Part shown: positions 1 to 9,441 of the stretch, one piece after another
How positions within the stretch are numbered: position 1 is the first letter of the stretch
Layout of the letters: each line of letters begins with the position of its first letter
Assembly (NCBI RefSeq): GCF_038592985.1
Contig: NZ_CP151951.1
Span: forward strand, 2,285,001 to 2,349,000
Direction of reading: 5' to 3'
Length of the DNA: 64,000 nt
From: Paenibacillus sp. FSL R10-2782
GTDB taxonomy: Bacteria > Bacillota > Bacilli > Paenibacillales > Paenibacillaceae
Program-made: the position numbers and the translations under genes
The notes under the pieces: model-generated
The model's input: only the letters and a program-made list of their open reading frames with translations
Database searches by the model: none
Told to the model about the DNA's origin: nothing

Positions 1-735
1 GACTGGCATTCCACATGCGCCTGGCTGCACCGTTACCAGAAGAATGAGCAAGGTGAGCTTTTACAATTTTGGGGTGCTCCGGCGACCAAAGATATTGCTT
101 TCGCGGCCTACGGCCCTAAGGCGAATGACAAACTCGTTAAAGGTCTGATGGAACGAATGCTTCCATGTATCGTAGATGGTCGGCCCATTCCGCAGGATAT
201 TGTGAGGAGTGCTATTCACCGTGCCTCTAACCCGGTATCTATGGAAAAATGGGAATGGGAGAAGACACTGAGTATAACATGTGCATTGATTAACAAACAG
301 GAGGGATACAGTGTGGCATTAGATAAAGAAAATACGGATCGTAGCTATTTATTTGGCAGGTTGTTAGCGATAGCAGATGTGATGGAGCGAAGTGCATTGG
401 ACAAGGAGGATAAGCGATCCACTAATGCCATACGGTATATGAGCGCATTCTCACAACATCCTGAAAGAACCTGGAGGACCATTCAGAATGCCCTGCAGCC
501 ACATCAGGCTAAACTTGGAAAACGCTTAAACTATTACTCCAATATGATTGATGAAGTAGCCTCAAAAATACCCATGGATGAATTCAATAACAAACCGCTA
601 ACCGGCAAGTATTTGCTCGGCTTGTATAGTCAACGCTATGAAATCTATCATAACAAGGATAAAAAGAATCATGAGGGCGATACCACAGGAAATGACGACG
701 ACCAAGACAGCGACATCCCAGATGTGAAAAAATAA
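1..735 (+). CDS. cas8c: Cas8c (Csd1), type I-C Cascade large subunit, C-terminal part
   Basis: Open reading frame runs in from the left edge without a start, so the gene is cut by the window; the visible 244 residues are the C-terminal part of the ~600-residue Csd1/Cas8c family (opening DWHSTCAWLHRY and the segment FWGAPATKDIAFAAYG are seen). Cas8c is the large subunit of the type I-C interference complex, involved in PAM recognition and Cas3 recruitment. It is followed 57 bp later by cas7 in the same direction, the usual type I-C order cas3-cas5-cas8c-cas7-cas4-cas1-cas2. cas3 and cas5 are expected just left of the window (inference). Confidence 0.92.
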   Translation, partial: DWHSTCAWLHRYQKNEQGELLQFWGAPATKDIAFAAYGPKANDKLVKGLMERMLPCIVDGRPIPQDIVRSAIHRASNPVSMEKWEWEKTLSITCALINKQEGYSVALDKENTDRSYLFGRLLAIADVMERSALDKEDKRSTNAIRYMSAFSQHPERTWRTIQNALQPHQAKLGKRLNYYSNMIDEVASKIPMDEFNNKPLTGKYLLGLYSQRYEIYHNKDKKNHEGDTTGNDDDQDSDIPDVKK

Positions 736-792
736 TACTGATCATCAGAAACGTTAAAAATATAGAGTTTACATTCAAAGGAGAATAATAAC

Positions 793-1668
793 ATGTCTAT
801 TTTGGATCATAAAATTGATTTTGCAGTTGTATTGTCTGTCACGAAAGCAAATCCCAATGGCGATCCGCTGAATGGTAATCGTCCACGCCAAAATTACGAT
901 GGCTATGGCGAAATTTCGGATGTGGCACTGAAACGGAAAATAAGAAATCGTCTGCAAGATATGGGAGCGTCTATTTTTGTTCAATCTAATGATCGGAAAT
1001 TGGATTCTTTTAGTAGTTTAAGAGAGCGTGCAGATGCAAATCCTGAGTTGGAAAAATTTTTTAAGGGCAAGGAAGGTTCCAGCGATGAATTTGCCAGCAT
1101 CGCCTGCCGCGAATGGATGGATGTTCGTAGCTTCGGTCAGGTTTTTGCATTCAAAGCGGCTAGTAAAGGCGCAGGAGTATCCGTCGGGGTAAGAGGTCCT
1201 GTATCTATACATACGGCTACCAGTGTTGATCCCATTGATATTACAAGTATGCAAATCACTAAAAGTGTAAACTCCGAACCGGGGAAAGAAAGAGGCTCGG
1301 ATACGATGGGGATGAAGCATCGGGTGGATTTTGGTGTGTACGTATTTAAGGGAAGTATCAATACGCAACTAGCTGAAAAAACAGGATTTACCTATGAGGA
1401 TGCAGAGAACATTCGGGAAGCCTTACAAACACTGTTTGAAAATGACGTGTCCTCCGCTCGTCCTGACGGTAGCATGGAGGTCCATAAGGTATATTGGTGG
1501 GAGCATCATTCCAAGATTGGACAATACTCATCGGCTAAGGTACACCGTTCTTTAAAGGTGAGATTGAAAGAAAATACAGACGAACTCAACAGATCTTTTG
1601 ATGACCATTATGAATGCATACTCACACCACTTGAAGGCTTAGTGCCCCGTGAATATCCAGAACTATAA
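793..1668 (+). CDS. cas7: Cas7 (Csd2), type I-C Cascade backbone subunit
   Basis: A 291-residue protein of normal length for Csd2. The N-terminal stretch with KANPNGDPLNGNRPRQ is the glycine/asparagine-rich signature of Cas7 RAMP-like proteins, and the middle holds the GVSVGVRGPVSIH segment. Cas7 coats the crRNA spacer along the Cascade filament. The ATG follows an AAGGAGAA ribosome site. The last 20 bases overlap the start of cas4, suggesting translational coupling. No frameshift is seen, so the interference module looks intact in the visible part. Confidence 0.95.
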   Translation: MSILDHKIDFAVVLSVTKANPNGDPLNGNRPRQNYDGYGEISDVALKRKIRNRLQDMGASIFVQSNDRKLDSFSSLRERADANPELEKFFKGKEGSSDEFASIACREWMDVRSFGQVFAFKAASKGAGVSVGVRGPVSIHTATSVDPIDITSMQITKSVNSEPGKERGSDTMGMKHRVDFGVYVFKGSINTQLAEKTGFTYEDAENIREALQTLFENDVSSARPDGSMEVHKVYWWEHHSKIGQYSSAKVHRSLKVRLKENTDELNRSFDDHYECILTPLEGLVPREYPEL

Positions 1669-2314
1669 CGAAGAGGATTATTTGCTGCTATCCGGTATTC
1701 AGCATTTTAACTTCTGTAGAAGACAATGGGCGTTAATTCACATTGAGCAGCAATGGGAAGAAAATGTGCGGACGATCGAGGGGGATCATTTACACAGAAA
1801 AGCCGATCAGCCGATGATTCGTGAGAAAAGAGGGGATAAACTCGTCGTACGCGCATTACCTATACACTCCAGAGAGCTTGGGATTACTGGAATCTGTGAC
1901 GTCGTAGAGTTTGTACGGGATGCTCATGGGGTTCCGCTGGCAGGGGAGGAAGGGATGTACCTTCCTTTTCCTGTTGAATACAAGCGTGGCAAACCCAAAC
2001 GAAATGATTCAGATCATTCTCAGTTAGTTGCACAAGTGATGTGTCTTGAAGAAATGCTCGTATGTGATATTGCAAAAGGTTACTTTTATTACGATGAGAT
2101 CAAGCATCGGGTAGAGGTCATGATCACTGCTGCTGACCGTGAACGGGTGCGAGCAAGTATTCAGGAAATGCGGCATTATTTTGAGCGTAATCACACCCCT
2201 AAAGCTAAAGCGGGGCCACATTGCCAAAGCTGCTCGCTTCAACATATATGTGTGCCGGAAATTTTGAATAAAAGGTCTGTTTCCAGTTTCATTGAAAGCA
2301 GGATAGCTGAATGA
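1649..2314 (+). CDS. cas4: Cas4 exonuclease, CRISPR adaptation
   Basis: A 221-residue RecB-like nuclease that trims prespacers and helps choose PAM orientation during spacer acquisition. The family's iron-sulfur cysteines are visible: one near the N-terminus (FNFCRRQW) and three at the C-terminus (CQSCSLQHIC). The nuclease core shows GICDVVEF and PVEYKRGKPK (the D and ExK elements). Start is a GTG inside the end of cas7; the stop overlaps the cas1 start in an ATGA. It lies between cas7 and cas1 as in other type I-C loci. Confidence 0.95.
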   Translation: MNIQNYNEEDYLLLSGIQHFNFCRRQWALIHIEQQWEENVRTIEGDHLHRKADQPMIREKRGDKLVVRALPIHSRELGITGICDVVEFVRDAHGVPLAGEEGMYLPFPVEYKRGKPKRNDSDHSQLVAQVMCLEEMLVCDIAKGYFYYDEIKHRVEVMITAADRERVRASIQEMRHYFERNHTPKAKAGPHCQSCSLQHICVPEILNKRSVSSFIESRIAE

Positions 2315-3342
2315 AAAAATTACTGAATACGTTGTTTGTTACCTTGCCGGATACGTACTTGTCACTGGATGGGGACAATATTGTGATTAAACAAGAAGAG
2401 GCCATTCTGGCACGCTACCCGTTGCATAACCTGGAAGCTGTATGTACTTTTGGCTATGCAGGGGTAAGTCCGGGTCTGATGGGTGCTTGTGCATCACGCA
2501 ATATAGATTTAACCTTTATGACGCGAACTGGACGCTTCTTGGCACGTGTGATCGGAGAGAGCCGTGGAAATGTGGTACTCCGAAAAGAACAGTATCGGAT
2601 TTCCGATGATGACCAAAGAAGTGCTCTTGTAGCCAGAAATATGATTATAGGCAAGATATATAATAATAAATGGATTTTGGAGCGAGCGACAAGGGACTAT
2701 CCCCTACGTATTGACGCTGATCGAATGAAAAAGGTGACTGCTTCTTTAGCAGGGGCCATGCAGCAAGTCCGTGAAGTGGAGGACCTGGACATTTTGCGTG
2801 GTTTGGAGGGTGCGGCGGCTGTACAGTACAATTCGGTTTTTGATGAGCTGATTTTGCAGCAAAAGAAGGATTTTTACTTCCACGGACGCAATAAACGCCC
2901 GCCGTTGGATAATGTCAATGCTTTATTATCCTTTGCCTACACACTTCTGTCCAACGATATGAAATCTGCACTTGAAGCTGTCGGATTGGATGCTTATGTA
3001 GGTTTTCTGCATAGAGACCGTCCGGGGCGAGCTTCGTTGGCATTGGATGTGATGGAAGAGCTTCGTGGAGTATATGCCGACCGTTTTGTTCTTACACTGA
3101 TTAACAAAAAGTTGATTCATGGCAAAGGATTTTACAGGAAAGAAAATGGCGCTGTGATTATGGACGATGATACGAGAAAAATAGTATTGAAGGCATGGCA
3201 GGAACGCAAGCAGGAGAAGATTATTCATCCTTATTTGAATGAGAAAATGTCTTGGGGGCTTGTGCCCTATTCACAGGCTTTGCTCTTGGCTAGACATATT
3301 CGGGGAGATCTGGACGAGTACCCTCCATTTTTGTGGAAGTAG
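2311..3342 (+). CDS. cas1: Cas1 integrase, CRISPR adaptation
   Basis: A 343-residue Cas1 of type I-C length. With Cas2 it integrates new spacers at the leader end of an array. The catalytic region is seen around GLEGAAAVQYNSVF (metal-binding Glu), the conserved histidine around GFLHRDRPGRASLALD, and the Asp at LDVMEEL. It starts four bases inside cas4 (ATGA overlap) and ends next to cas2, so the three adaptation genes are tightly coupled. The single cas1-cas2 pair must serve both arrays if both still acquire spacers. Confidence 0.96.
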   Translation: MKKLLNTLFVTLPDTYLSLDGDNIVIKQEEAILARYPLHNLEAVCTFGYAGVSPGLMGACASRNIDLTFMTRTGRFLARVIGESRGNVVLRKEQYRISDDDQRSALVARNMIIGKIYNNKWILERATRDYPLRIDADRMKKVTASLAGAMQQVREVEDLDILRGLEGAAAVQYNSVFDELILQQKKDFYFHGRNKRPPLDNVNALLSFAYTLLSNDMKSALEAVGLDAYVGFLHRDRPGRASLALDVMEELRGVYADRFVLTLINKKLIHGKGFYRKENGAVIMDDDTRKIVLKAWQERKQEKIIHPYLNEKMSWGLVPYSQALLLARHIRGDLDEYPPFLWK

Positions 3343-3350
3343 GTGTGATC

Positions 3351-3641
3351 TTGTTAATTCTAATTACGTATGATGTAAGCACAGTAGACAGGGAAGGCAG
3401 AAAAAGATTGGCCAAGGTTGCAAAAAAGTGTGTAGATCACGGACAAAGAGTGCAAAATTCCGTGTTTGAGTGCATTTTGGATTCGGCCCAGTTTCGCCGT
3501 TTGAAGTATGAATTAGAAGAATTGATAGACAAAAAAGAAGACAGCCTGCGTTTCTACAATTTAGGAGATAACTATAAAAAGAAGGTAGAGCATATGGGGG
3601 CAAAAGAATCTTACGATATGGAAAGCCCGCTGATTCTGTAA
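3351..3641 (+). CDS. cas2: Cas2, CRISPR adaptation
   Basis: A 96-residue ferredoxin-fold protein that bridges two Cas1 dimers in the integration complex. The first beta strand LILITYDVST, with the conserved Asp, and the RVQNSVFEC segment are typical of type I-C Cas2. I place the start at TTG 3351, preceded by TAGGTG and giving the usual family N-terminus; GTG 3345 and GTG 3333 are in-frame alternatives that would add a few residues. It overlaps or abuts the cas1 stop. The leader of array 1 starts immediately after its stop codon. Confidence 0.93.
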   Translation: MLILITYDVSTVDREGRKRLAKVAKKCVDHGQRVQNSVFECILDSAQFRRLKYELEELIDKKEDSLRFYNLGDNYKKKVEHMGAKESYDMESPLIL

Positions 3642-3642
3642 G

Positions 3643-3822
3643 GTGCGAATGTGAAGCTCACATAAAAACCCCGGATCCTTCGCACCTCGAAATTTGTCGA
3701 AAAGGATTAGAATCCACTTTCTATAATAGAAGTCAAGGGTGAATTCAAGCTTTTTTAGCATCGTTTTTTGCGAAAATTTATGGAATTGATATCATTAGGG
3801 TATCAATTTCTGTATTTTCGCT
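3643..3822 (+). promoter_or_regulatory. Leader of CRISPR array 1
   Basis: AT-rich 180 bp between the cas2 stop and the first repeat. It shares blocks with the leader of array 2: GTGCGAATGTGAAGCTCACA, CCTTCGCACCTC, TTTGTCGAAA and a final TTTTCGCT touching the first repeat. The first two blocks form an inverted repeat (GGTGCGAA / TTCGCACC). A second palindrome, TTGATA with TATCAA, lies at 3786-3806. Promoter and Cas1-Cas2 docking roles are inferred from position. Confidence 0.8.
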
Positions 3823-5127
3823 GTCGCACTCTGTATGGAGTGCGTGGATTGAAATAGCACAGACGTTTATAGACGACAAAAAGATATTAGTCGCACTCTG
3901 TATGGAGTGCGTGGATTGAAATAGCAATAGACAGTTTTAACAATGCCTTAATCGATGTCGCACTCTGTATGGAGTGCGTGGATTGAAATAGCAATAGACA
4001 GTTTTAACAATGCCTTAATCGATGTCGCACTCTGTATGGAGTGCGTGGATTGAAATCATCAGGAACAGCGCTCATCCGTTGCGTATCAGGAGTCGCACTC
4101 TGTATGGAGTGCGTGGATTGAAATTGTTTTACCCCGCTGTTTACTATCTTCGCCGCCTGTCGCACTCTGTATGGAGTGCGTGGATTGAAATAATTGTGCG
4201 GTCCTTACAAAGTTTTCGAAGATTGCCGTCGCACTCTGTATGGAGTGCGTGGATTGAAATCAAGGATTGCGGACGAATAGCTGACATGTCTCCAAGTCGC
4301 ACTCTGTATGGAGTGCGTGGATTGAAATTATTTGGCGAACGAACTACTTTCGATCATCGAAAGTCGCACTCTGTATGGAGTGCGTGGATTGAAATATTAA
4401 AGGTCAGGAATAACGAGGGGCATCCCCTGTCGCACTCTGTATGGAGTGCGTGGATTGAAATCATCTCATCAGCAGTAGTAGTAATAGTATTTGGTGTCGC
4501 ACTCTGTATGGAGTGCGTGGATTGAAATACATCAGAAATTGAATGTGCTTGGCAAATAGTTGAGTCGCACTCTGTATGGAGTGCGTGGATTGAAATATTC
4601 ACTACGGTTGGTGTTCCCTGCTTGGCTGAGTCGCACTCTGTATGGAGTGCGTGGATTGAAATCGGCCAACAGGGTCGATTGTACGCCACCATAAAGTCGC
4701 ACTCTGTATGGAGTGCGTGGATTGAAATAATCACTGAACAGATGTATCAGGATGCACTCATAAGTCGCACTCTGTATGGAGTGCGTGGATTGAAATCGCT
4801 ATACGTCTGCCTCTCAGGGCAGCATTAAGTTGTCGCACTCTGTATGGAGTGCGTGGATTGAAATATCTGGAGAGAAGACTATAAAACGAAAGAAAACAAA
4901 GTCGCACTCTGTATGGAGTGCGTGGATTGAAATTCAAGCGGGCCTGTTTAGTCATGCCTAAAATTGCGGTCGCACTCTGTATGGAGTGCGTGGATTGAAA
5001 TCGGTACATATGGTTAACGCTTGGGGCCAGTCCTGGGTCGCACTCTGTATGGAGTGCGTGGATTGAAATCAAAATATGGTATTATCATTGCTTTAAGAAT
5101 TTAGTGTCGCACTCTTTACGGAGTGCG
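3823..5127 (+). CRISPR. CRISPR array 1, type I-C, 20 repeats and 19 spacers
   Basis: Repeat unit is 33 nt, beginning GTCGCACTCTGTATGGAGTG and ending CGTGGATTGAAAT; repeats start at 3823, 3890, 3957, 4024, 4092, 4159, 4228, 4296, 4363, 4429, 4496, 4564, 4630, 4696, 4764, 4832, 4901, 4969, 5037 and 5106. Spacers are 33-36 nt. The arms CGCACTC and GAGTGCG give the type I-C hairpin. Spacers 2 (3923-3956) and 3 (3990-4023) are identical. The last repeat (5106) keeps only its first half and has two changes in the loop. ATTGAAAT at the repeat end and cas2 upstream fix the orientation: leader on the left, newest spacers on the left. Confidence 0.98.
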
Positions 5128-5209
5128 ACCTTTCCATCACACACTGCGTCCATTTTAAACAAACTAGAAAACAACGCAAATCCTTTTATCTACTCAAAAT
5201 ATATTTTAC

Positions 5210-5246
5210 AAATACCTTTATGATTCTTAAAAACATAAAGGTATTT
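5210..5246. repeat. 11-bp perfect inverted repeat upstream of the GH43 gene
   Basis: AAATACCTTTA at 5210-5220 pairs exactly with TAAAGGTATTT at 5236-5246 around a 15-nt loop. It lies 50-90 bp before the GH43 start and just after the end of array 1. No T-run follows. It could be an operator for the arabinanase gene or a weak terminator for the array transcript; the sequence does not decide. Confidence 0.5.
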
Positions 5247-5298
5247 ACTGATCGATGTAGAATATATATCGCTGTACTCCAATTCCAGAGAGGGGCAG

Positions 5299-7854
5299 AT
5301 GAGGATGAAAAGGCGGGTTGCAGCAAATGGAATCAAGAGAGGTTTTTTAATAACGTTAGCATTATTACTAATGATTGCAGGGTCTTCATTGGGAATGAGT
5401 GACGCTTCCGCTGCACTATCTGAGCAGAAGGATAAGCAGGATGCGCCCGCTTTTTCCGAGGTATCCGTTCATGATCCTTCCATCGTCAAAGACGGCGATA
5501 CTTATTATGTGTTTGGTTCACATATTTCGGCGGCGAAGAGCAAGGATCTTCAAAACTGGACTTCTTTTGCAAACGGTTACACAACTCCGGGAAACACGCT
5601 TTTTGGGGATTTATCGAAGAATCTCGCAGGTTCCTTTGCTTGGGCAGGGGAAAATGATTCGGACAGCAAGGGAGGATTCTCGGTCTGGGCACCTGATGTA
5701 TTTTGGAATGAGCATTATGTCAATGACAATGGGACAAAAGGGGCCTATATGATTTATTATAGTGCGTCTTCTACCTACATTCGTTCCGCGATCGGTGTTG
5801 CTGTTGCACCCCAAATCGAAGGTCCTTATCAATATGTGGATACGATTATATATACTGGTTTTACGAAGGACAGTGCCTACGACAAGGACAGCAAAGTGGA
5901 TAAAAAATGGACCAACACGCCGATCCAACAGTTGGTTGATCAAGGCAAGCTGCAAGGTCCAAGAGCGGGATGGTTCAACGCAGATGGTTCTTACGCAAAT
6001 AAAATGTTTCCGAATGCGATTGATCCAGCTATCTTTTATGATACAGAAGGGCGTTTATGGATGACATATGGATCATGGTCTGGGGGGATTTTTTTACTTG
6101 AGCTGGATAAAGAAACAGGAAAACCTATATATCCAGGTCGAGACGGAACGACGAAAGATGGTCGGCTGATTGATCGTTATTTTGGCACCAAAATTGCGGG
6201 CGGATATGGGGAATCAGGAGAGGGCCCTTACATTGAATACAACAAAGAGACGGGCTACTACTATTTATTTGTAACTTATGGCGGACTTGGCTCGGATGGT
6301 GGCTATAACATGAGGTTATTCCGGTCCCACAATCCGTCAGGACCTTATAAGGATGCCAAGGGGCAGAACGCCGTTTTACCTGCTAACACCAAGAATGCCG
6401 CTTTTGGCAACAAACTGATAGGTAACTTTTTGTTCAACAGTAAAATGGGTGATCCAGGCGAAGGAATTGGCTATGGTTACGTATCGCCTGGCCACAACTC
6501 TGCTTATACCGATCCTGATAACGGGCAAATGTTTGTTGTCTTTCATACCCGCTTTCCTCAGCAGGGAGAGAAGCATGAATTGCGCATACACCAGATGTTC
6601 ATGAACCAGGAAGGCTGGCCCGTAGTAGCTCCTTACCGTTATGGTGGTGAGACTCTTACAGAGCTGGATGAGGGTCAAGTCGTTGGAGAATATCAGTATA
6701 TCAATCATGGCAGTGATACGTCGGCGGCGATCAAGCAAGCGCAGTTTATTCAGCTAAAAGCAGATCACACCGTCACAGGTGAGCTACAAGGAACGTGGCG
6801 CAAGGTAGGAGAAACGAGTGTTCAGCTGACGCTGGAAGGCACCGTATTTGACGGAGTTTTCATTAGACAATGGGATGACTATACCAAGCAATATGTAATG
6901 ACATTTACGGTTGTTTCCAAAACAGGGGAAATGGCCTGGGGGAGTCAGTTCGCTCCTTCGACGGATGCAACAGTGGTTGAAAGTGTATATGGCGATTTGG
7001 ACCTCGGTGATACAAGTCGGGTAGTAGCCAATATATCCCTTCCAAAGCAAGGAAGTCGGCAAACTTCGATTACTTGGAAAAGTTCAGACCCGAACGTCAT
7101 TTCTGATACAGGCGAGGTTAAACGTCCTGAAATCGGAGAAAAGGCTGCATCAGCAACCCTGACCGCTACCATTACCAAAGGGGAGAGCAGTAAGAGCAAA
7201 GCCTTTAACATCACAGTATCTCCTTATGAGATGGCAACGCTGACCGCACAATATAAATTTGAAAATAATCTTGAGGACAGTGAAGCTGCTTTTGCGAATG
7301 GTGAGGTCATCGGGGACCGGATTGATCGTGAAGGAGGAACTGTCACCTACACGGAGGGTACAAGTGGTCAAGCGGTCTTGCTGGATGGAAAATCTGGAAT
7401 TAAGCTGCCCCAAGGGATTATATCCAGTTCTGCATATTCCGTGTCCCTGTGGGTTCATCCGAGTGAGCTGACGCTGTATACCCCCACTTTTTTCGGAGCT
7501 ATGGATAGTAATCACTGGATTAGCTTGCTGCCCAAAGGTCCCGAGGGAGACAACGCGATGCTTTGGTCCGGTAGCTCGCCTTGGTATACCGGCAGCACCG
7601 GTATGAAAATCAAAACCAATGAGTGGACACACCTCGCCTTCACTGTAGACAATGGAGTGTTATCCGTGTACGTGAATGGCAAACCTCAGTTTGCAGGAAC
7701 AGGATTTCCAGATGTATTTACATCCAAAGCAGGAACGTTCAGCTTGGGTGTTAACTGGTGGGACCCTGCCTTTAAAGGCGCTATTGATGAACTAAGTATA
7801 TTCGCAGGGGCGCTTCCTCCATCTCAGGTGGCAGGGCTGGCCAAGGTGAAATGA
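5299..7854 (+). CDS. Secreted GH43 arabinan-degrading glycoside hydrolase with Ig-like and LamG-like domains
   Basis: An 851-residue extracellular enzyme, probably an endo-1,5-alpha-L-arabinanase acting on plant pectin arabinan. Residues 1-39 form a signal peptide (basic start, hydrophobic run, cleavage near ASA). The five-bladed GH43 domain (about 50-400) shows the catalytic base Asp59 in VHDPSIV, the pKa-modulating Asp near 242 in NAIDPAIF, and the catalytic acid Glu308 in SGEGPY. A GH43 C-terminal beta domain follows (about 430-560), then an Ig-like segment (SITWKSSDPNVIS, about 580-645) and a concanavalin/LamG-like domain (about 650-850). ATG 5299 follows GAGAGGGG. The gene sits between the two CRISPR arrays and has no functional link with them that I can see. 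Confidence 0.9.
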   Translation: MRMKRRVAANGIKRGFLITLALLLMIAGSSLGMSDASAALSEQKDKQDAPAFSEVSVHDPSIVKDGDTYYVFGSHISAAKSKDLQNWTSFANGYTTPGNTLFGDLSKNLAGSFAWAGENDSDSKGGFSVWAPDVFWNEHYVNDNGTKGAYMIYYSASSTYIRSAIGVAVAPQIEGPYQYVDTIIYTGFTKDSAYDKDSKVDKKWTNTPIQQLVDQGKLQGPRAGWFNADGSYANKMFPNAIDPAIFYDTEGRLWMTYGSWSGGIFLLELDKETGKPIYPGRDGTTKDGRLIDRYFGTKIAGGYGESGEGPYIEYNKETGYYYLFVTYGGLGSDGGYNMRLFRSHNPSGPYKDAKGQNAVLPANTKNAAFGNKLIGNFLFNSKMGDPGEGIGYGYVSPGHNSAYTDPDNGQMFVVFHTRFPQQGEKHELRIHQMFMNQEGWPVVAPYRYGGETLTELDEGQVVGEYQYINHGSDTSAAIKQAQFIQLKADHTVTGELQGTWRKVGETSVQLTLEGTVFDGVFIRQWDDYTKQYVMTFTVVSKTGEMAWGSQFAPSTDATVVESVYGDLDLGDTSRVVANISLPKQGSRQTSITWKSSDPNVISDTGEVKRPEIGEKAASATLTATITKGESSKSKAFNITVSPYEMATLTAQYKFENNLEDSEAAFANGEVIGDRIDREGGTVTYTEGTSGQAVLLDGKSGIKLPQGIISSSAYSVSLWVHPSELTLYTPTFFGAMDSNHWISLLPKGPEGDNAMLWSGSSPWYTGSTGMKIKTNEWTHLAFTVDNGVLSVYVNGKPQFAGTGFPDVFTSKAGTFSLGVNWWDPAFKGAIDELSIFAGALPPSQVAGLAKVK

Positions 7855-7883
7855 ACCTAGGCTGATAGATATGAGAAGTTGAG

Positions 7884-7928
7884 AAGAAGCATCTCCAGTG
7901 AGAGATTACTGTGTATGCTTCTTTTTTT
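7884..7928 (+). terminator. Rho-independent terminator after the GH43 gene
   Basis: AAGAAGCAT (7884-7892) pairs with ATGCTTCTT (7915-7923), followed by a run of T. It lies 30 bp after the GH43 stop. Confidence 0.75.
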
Positions 7929-8053
7929 GTGGTAGCATAACCAGAGCATGAGCTACAAAACATGAAATCATTTCTCTATAAGTGAGTTATCCAATTCATG
8001 TTATATGCACTTGTTGCCAAGCAAAAAGAATTATTTGAAGCGAGTTTTTTCAA

Positions 8054-8233
8054 GTGCGAATGTGAAGCTCACATGAATTCTCCAGGTCCTTCGCACCTCA
8101 GATTTTGTCGAAATCCTGTCGAATATGAATGATTTGTGAATGCATCATAAAGGGAATATGCTCTTTTTGATGCCGTACGCTCAAAATTACGCTAAAATGA
8201 ACTGAAACGGGTTTGTTTTGACCCATTTTCGCT
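8054..8233 (+). promoter_or_regulatory. Leader of CRISPR array 2
   Basis: Carries the same blocks in the same order as the array 1 leader (GTGCGAATGTGAAGCTCACA, CCTTCGCACCTC, TTTTGTCGAAA, terminal TTTTCGCT), separated by unrelated sequence. The palindrome next to the first repeat is present but changed (GGGT / ACCC around 8209-8224). Shared blocks with diverged filler suggest an old duplication held by selection on the blocks. Confidence 0.78.
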
Positions 8234-9269
8234 GTCGCACTCTATATGAGTGCGTGGATTGAAATTTTGCTTGTTTCCTTATTTACGACACAAATGCAGT
8301 CGCACTCTATATGAGTGCGTGGATTGAAATTAGCTTAGTTTTCTGACTTTATTTTTTGATATAAAAGTCGCACTCTATATGAGTGCGTGGATTGAAATCT
8401 TAGAAGTAACACTTTTTATTCAGTGGACAAGTTGGTCGCACTCTATATGAGTGCGTGGATTGAAATCGGTTCTCGGAGACCGACAATAAAGATTCGTTTG
8501 TCGTCGCACTCTATATGAGTGCGTGGATTGAAATTGGAAAAGTGGCCGCTAAGTGAAACATTTTTGGCGTCGCACTCTATATGAGTGCGTGGATTGAAAT
8601 TTGATTATGAGTATTGCGGTAAATGCGGCAAGAAAGTCGCACTCTATATGAGTGCGTGGATTGAAATTCTTACGTGTGGGATGAAAAAGCATCCCAAGAT
8701 CGTGTCGCACTCTATATGAGTGCGTGGATTGAAATCTGAAAAGTATGGAGTTGATTTAGAAACTTTTCTTCGGTCGCACTCTATATGAGTGCGTGGATTG
8801 AAATACACCAAGGGTCGTAAACTCTCCATCCTTTGAATCGTCGCACTCTATATGAGTGCGTGGATTGAAATAATTAGTTTATCTGTTTGGTCGTAGATTT
8901 TTTGGATAGTCGCACTCTATATGAGTGCGTGGATTGAAATCGCTTGGTATGCTCTTAAAAGCAAGTTCCCCAGTCGCACTCTATATGAGTGCGTGGATTG
9001 AAATTTCGTACATCATGCCGCCATTTCCTTGTTTAGCCATGTCGCACTCTATATGAGTGCGTGGATTGAAATCCATGTAGTAGCCTCCTGTTGTGTAATG
9101 TACAAAGTCGCACTCTATATGAGTGCGTGGATTGAAATCTCGACACGGCGCTTAATAACGTCCATTGATTCCATGTCGCACTCCATATGAGTGCGTGGAT
9201 TGAAATTCTAAGGAGATTGGACGAAAATGGGCTGATTGTTTGGGTCGCACTCCATATGAGTGCGTGGAT
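8234..9269 (+). CRISPR. CRISPR array 2, type I-C, 16 repeats and 15 spacers
   Basis: Repeat unit is 32 nt, GTCGCACTCTATATGAGTGC followed by GTGGATTGAAAT; it differs from array 1 by one deleted G and a G-to-A change in the loop. Repeats start at 8234, 8299, 8367, 8435, 8503, 8569, 8636, 8704, 8773, 8840, 8909, 8973, 9041, 9107, 9175 and 9244. Spacers are 32-37 nt. The two leader-distal repeats carry CTCCATATG instead of CTCTATATG, and the last loses its 3' end after GTGGAT. No cas genes adjoin it, so it must rely on the operon to the left. Confidence 0.98.
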
Positions 9270-9441
9270 GATATGAAAAAAGACGGTTTGTCCGTAAGCT
9301 TTGTTGCGTAATGGAAAGTATAAATTACAACTGAGTTAATTTTTTTAACGGATTCCTCATTCGACAAATTCCCCCTTACTTTTATCCAACAATTACTTAA
9401 TATTTCAGTGTTTGAAGTATAAATTAAGGTGGGAGTATTTT

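Noticed and set aside
4022..5072. Open frames on both strands across CRISPR array 1, with repeated SHSVWSAWIEI or ISIHALHTECD peptides
   Set aside because: They are translations of the CRISPR repeat and follow its period; not genes.
8644..9367. Minus-strand frames across CRISPR array 2
   Set aside because: Same repeat artefact.
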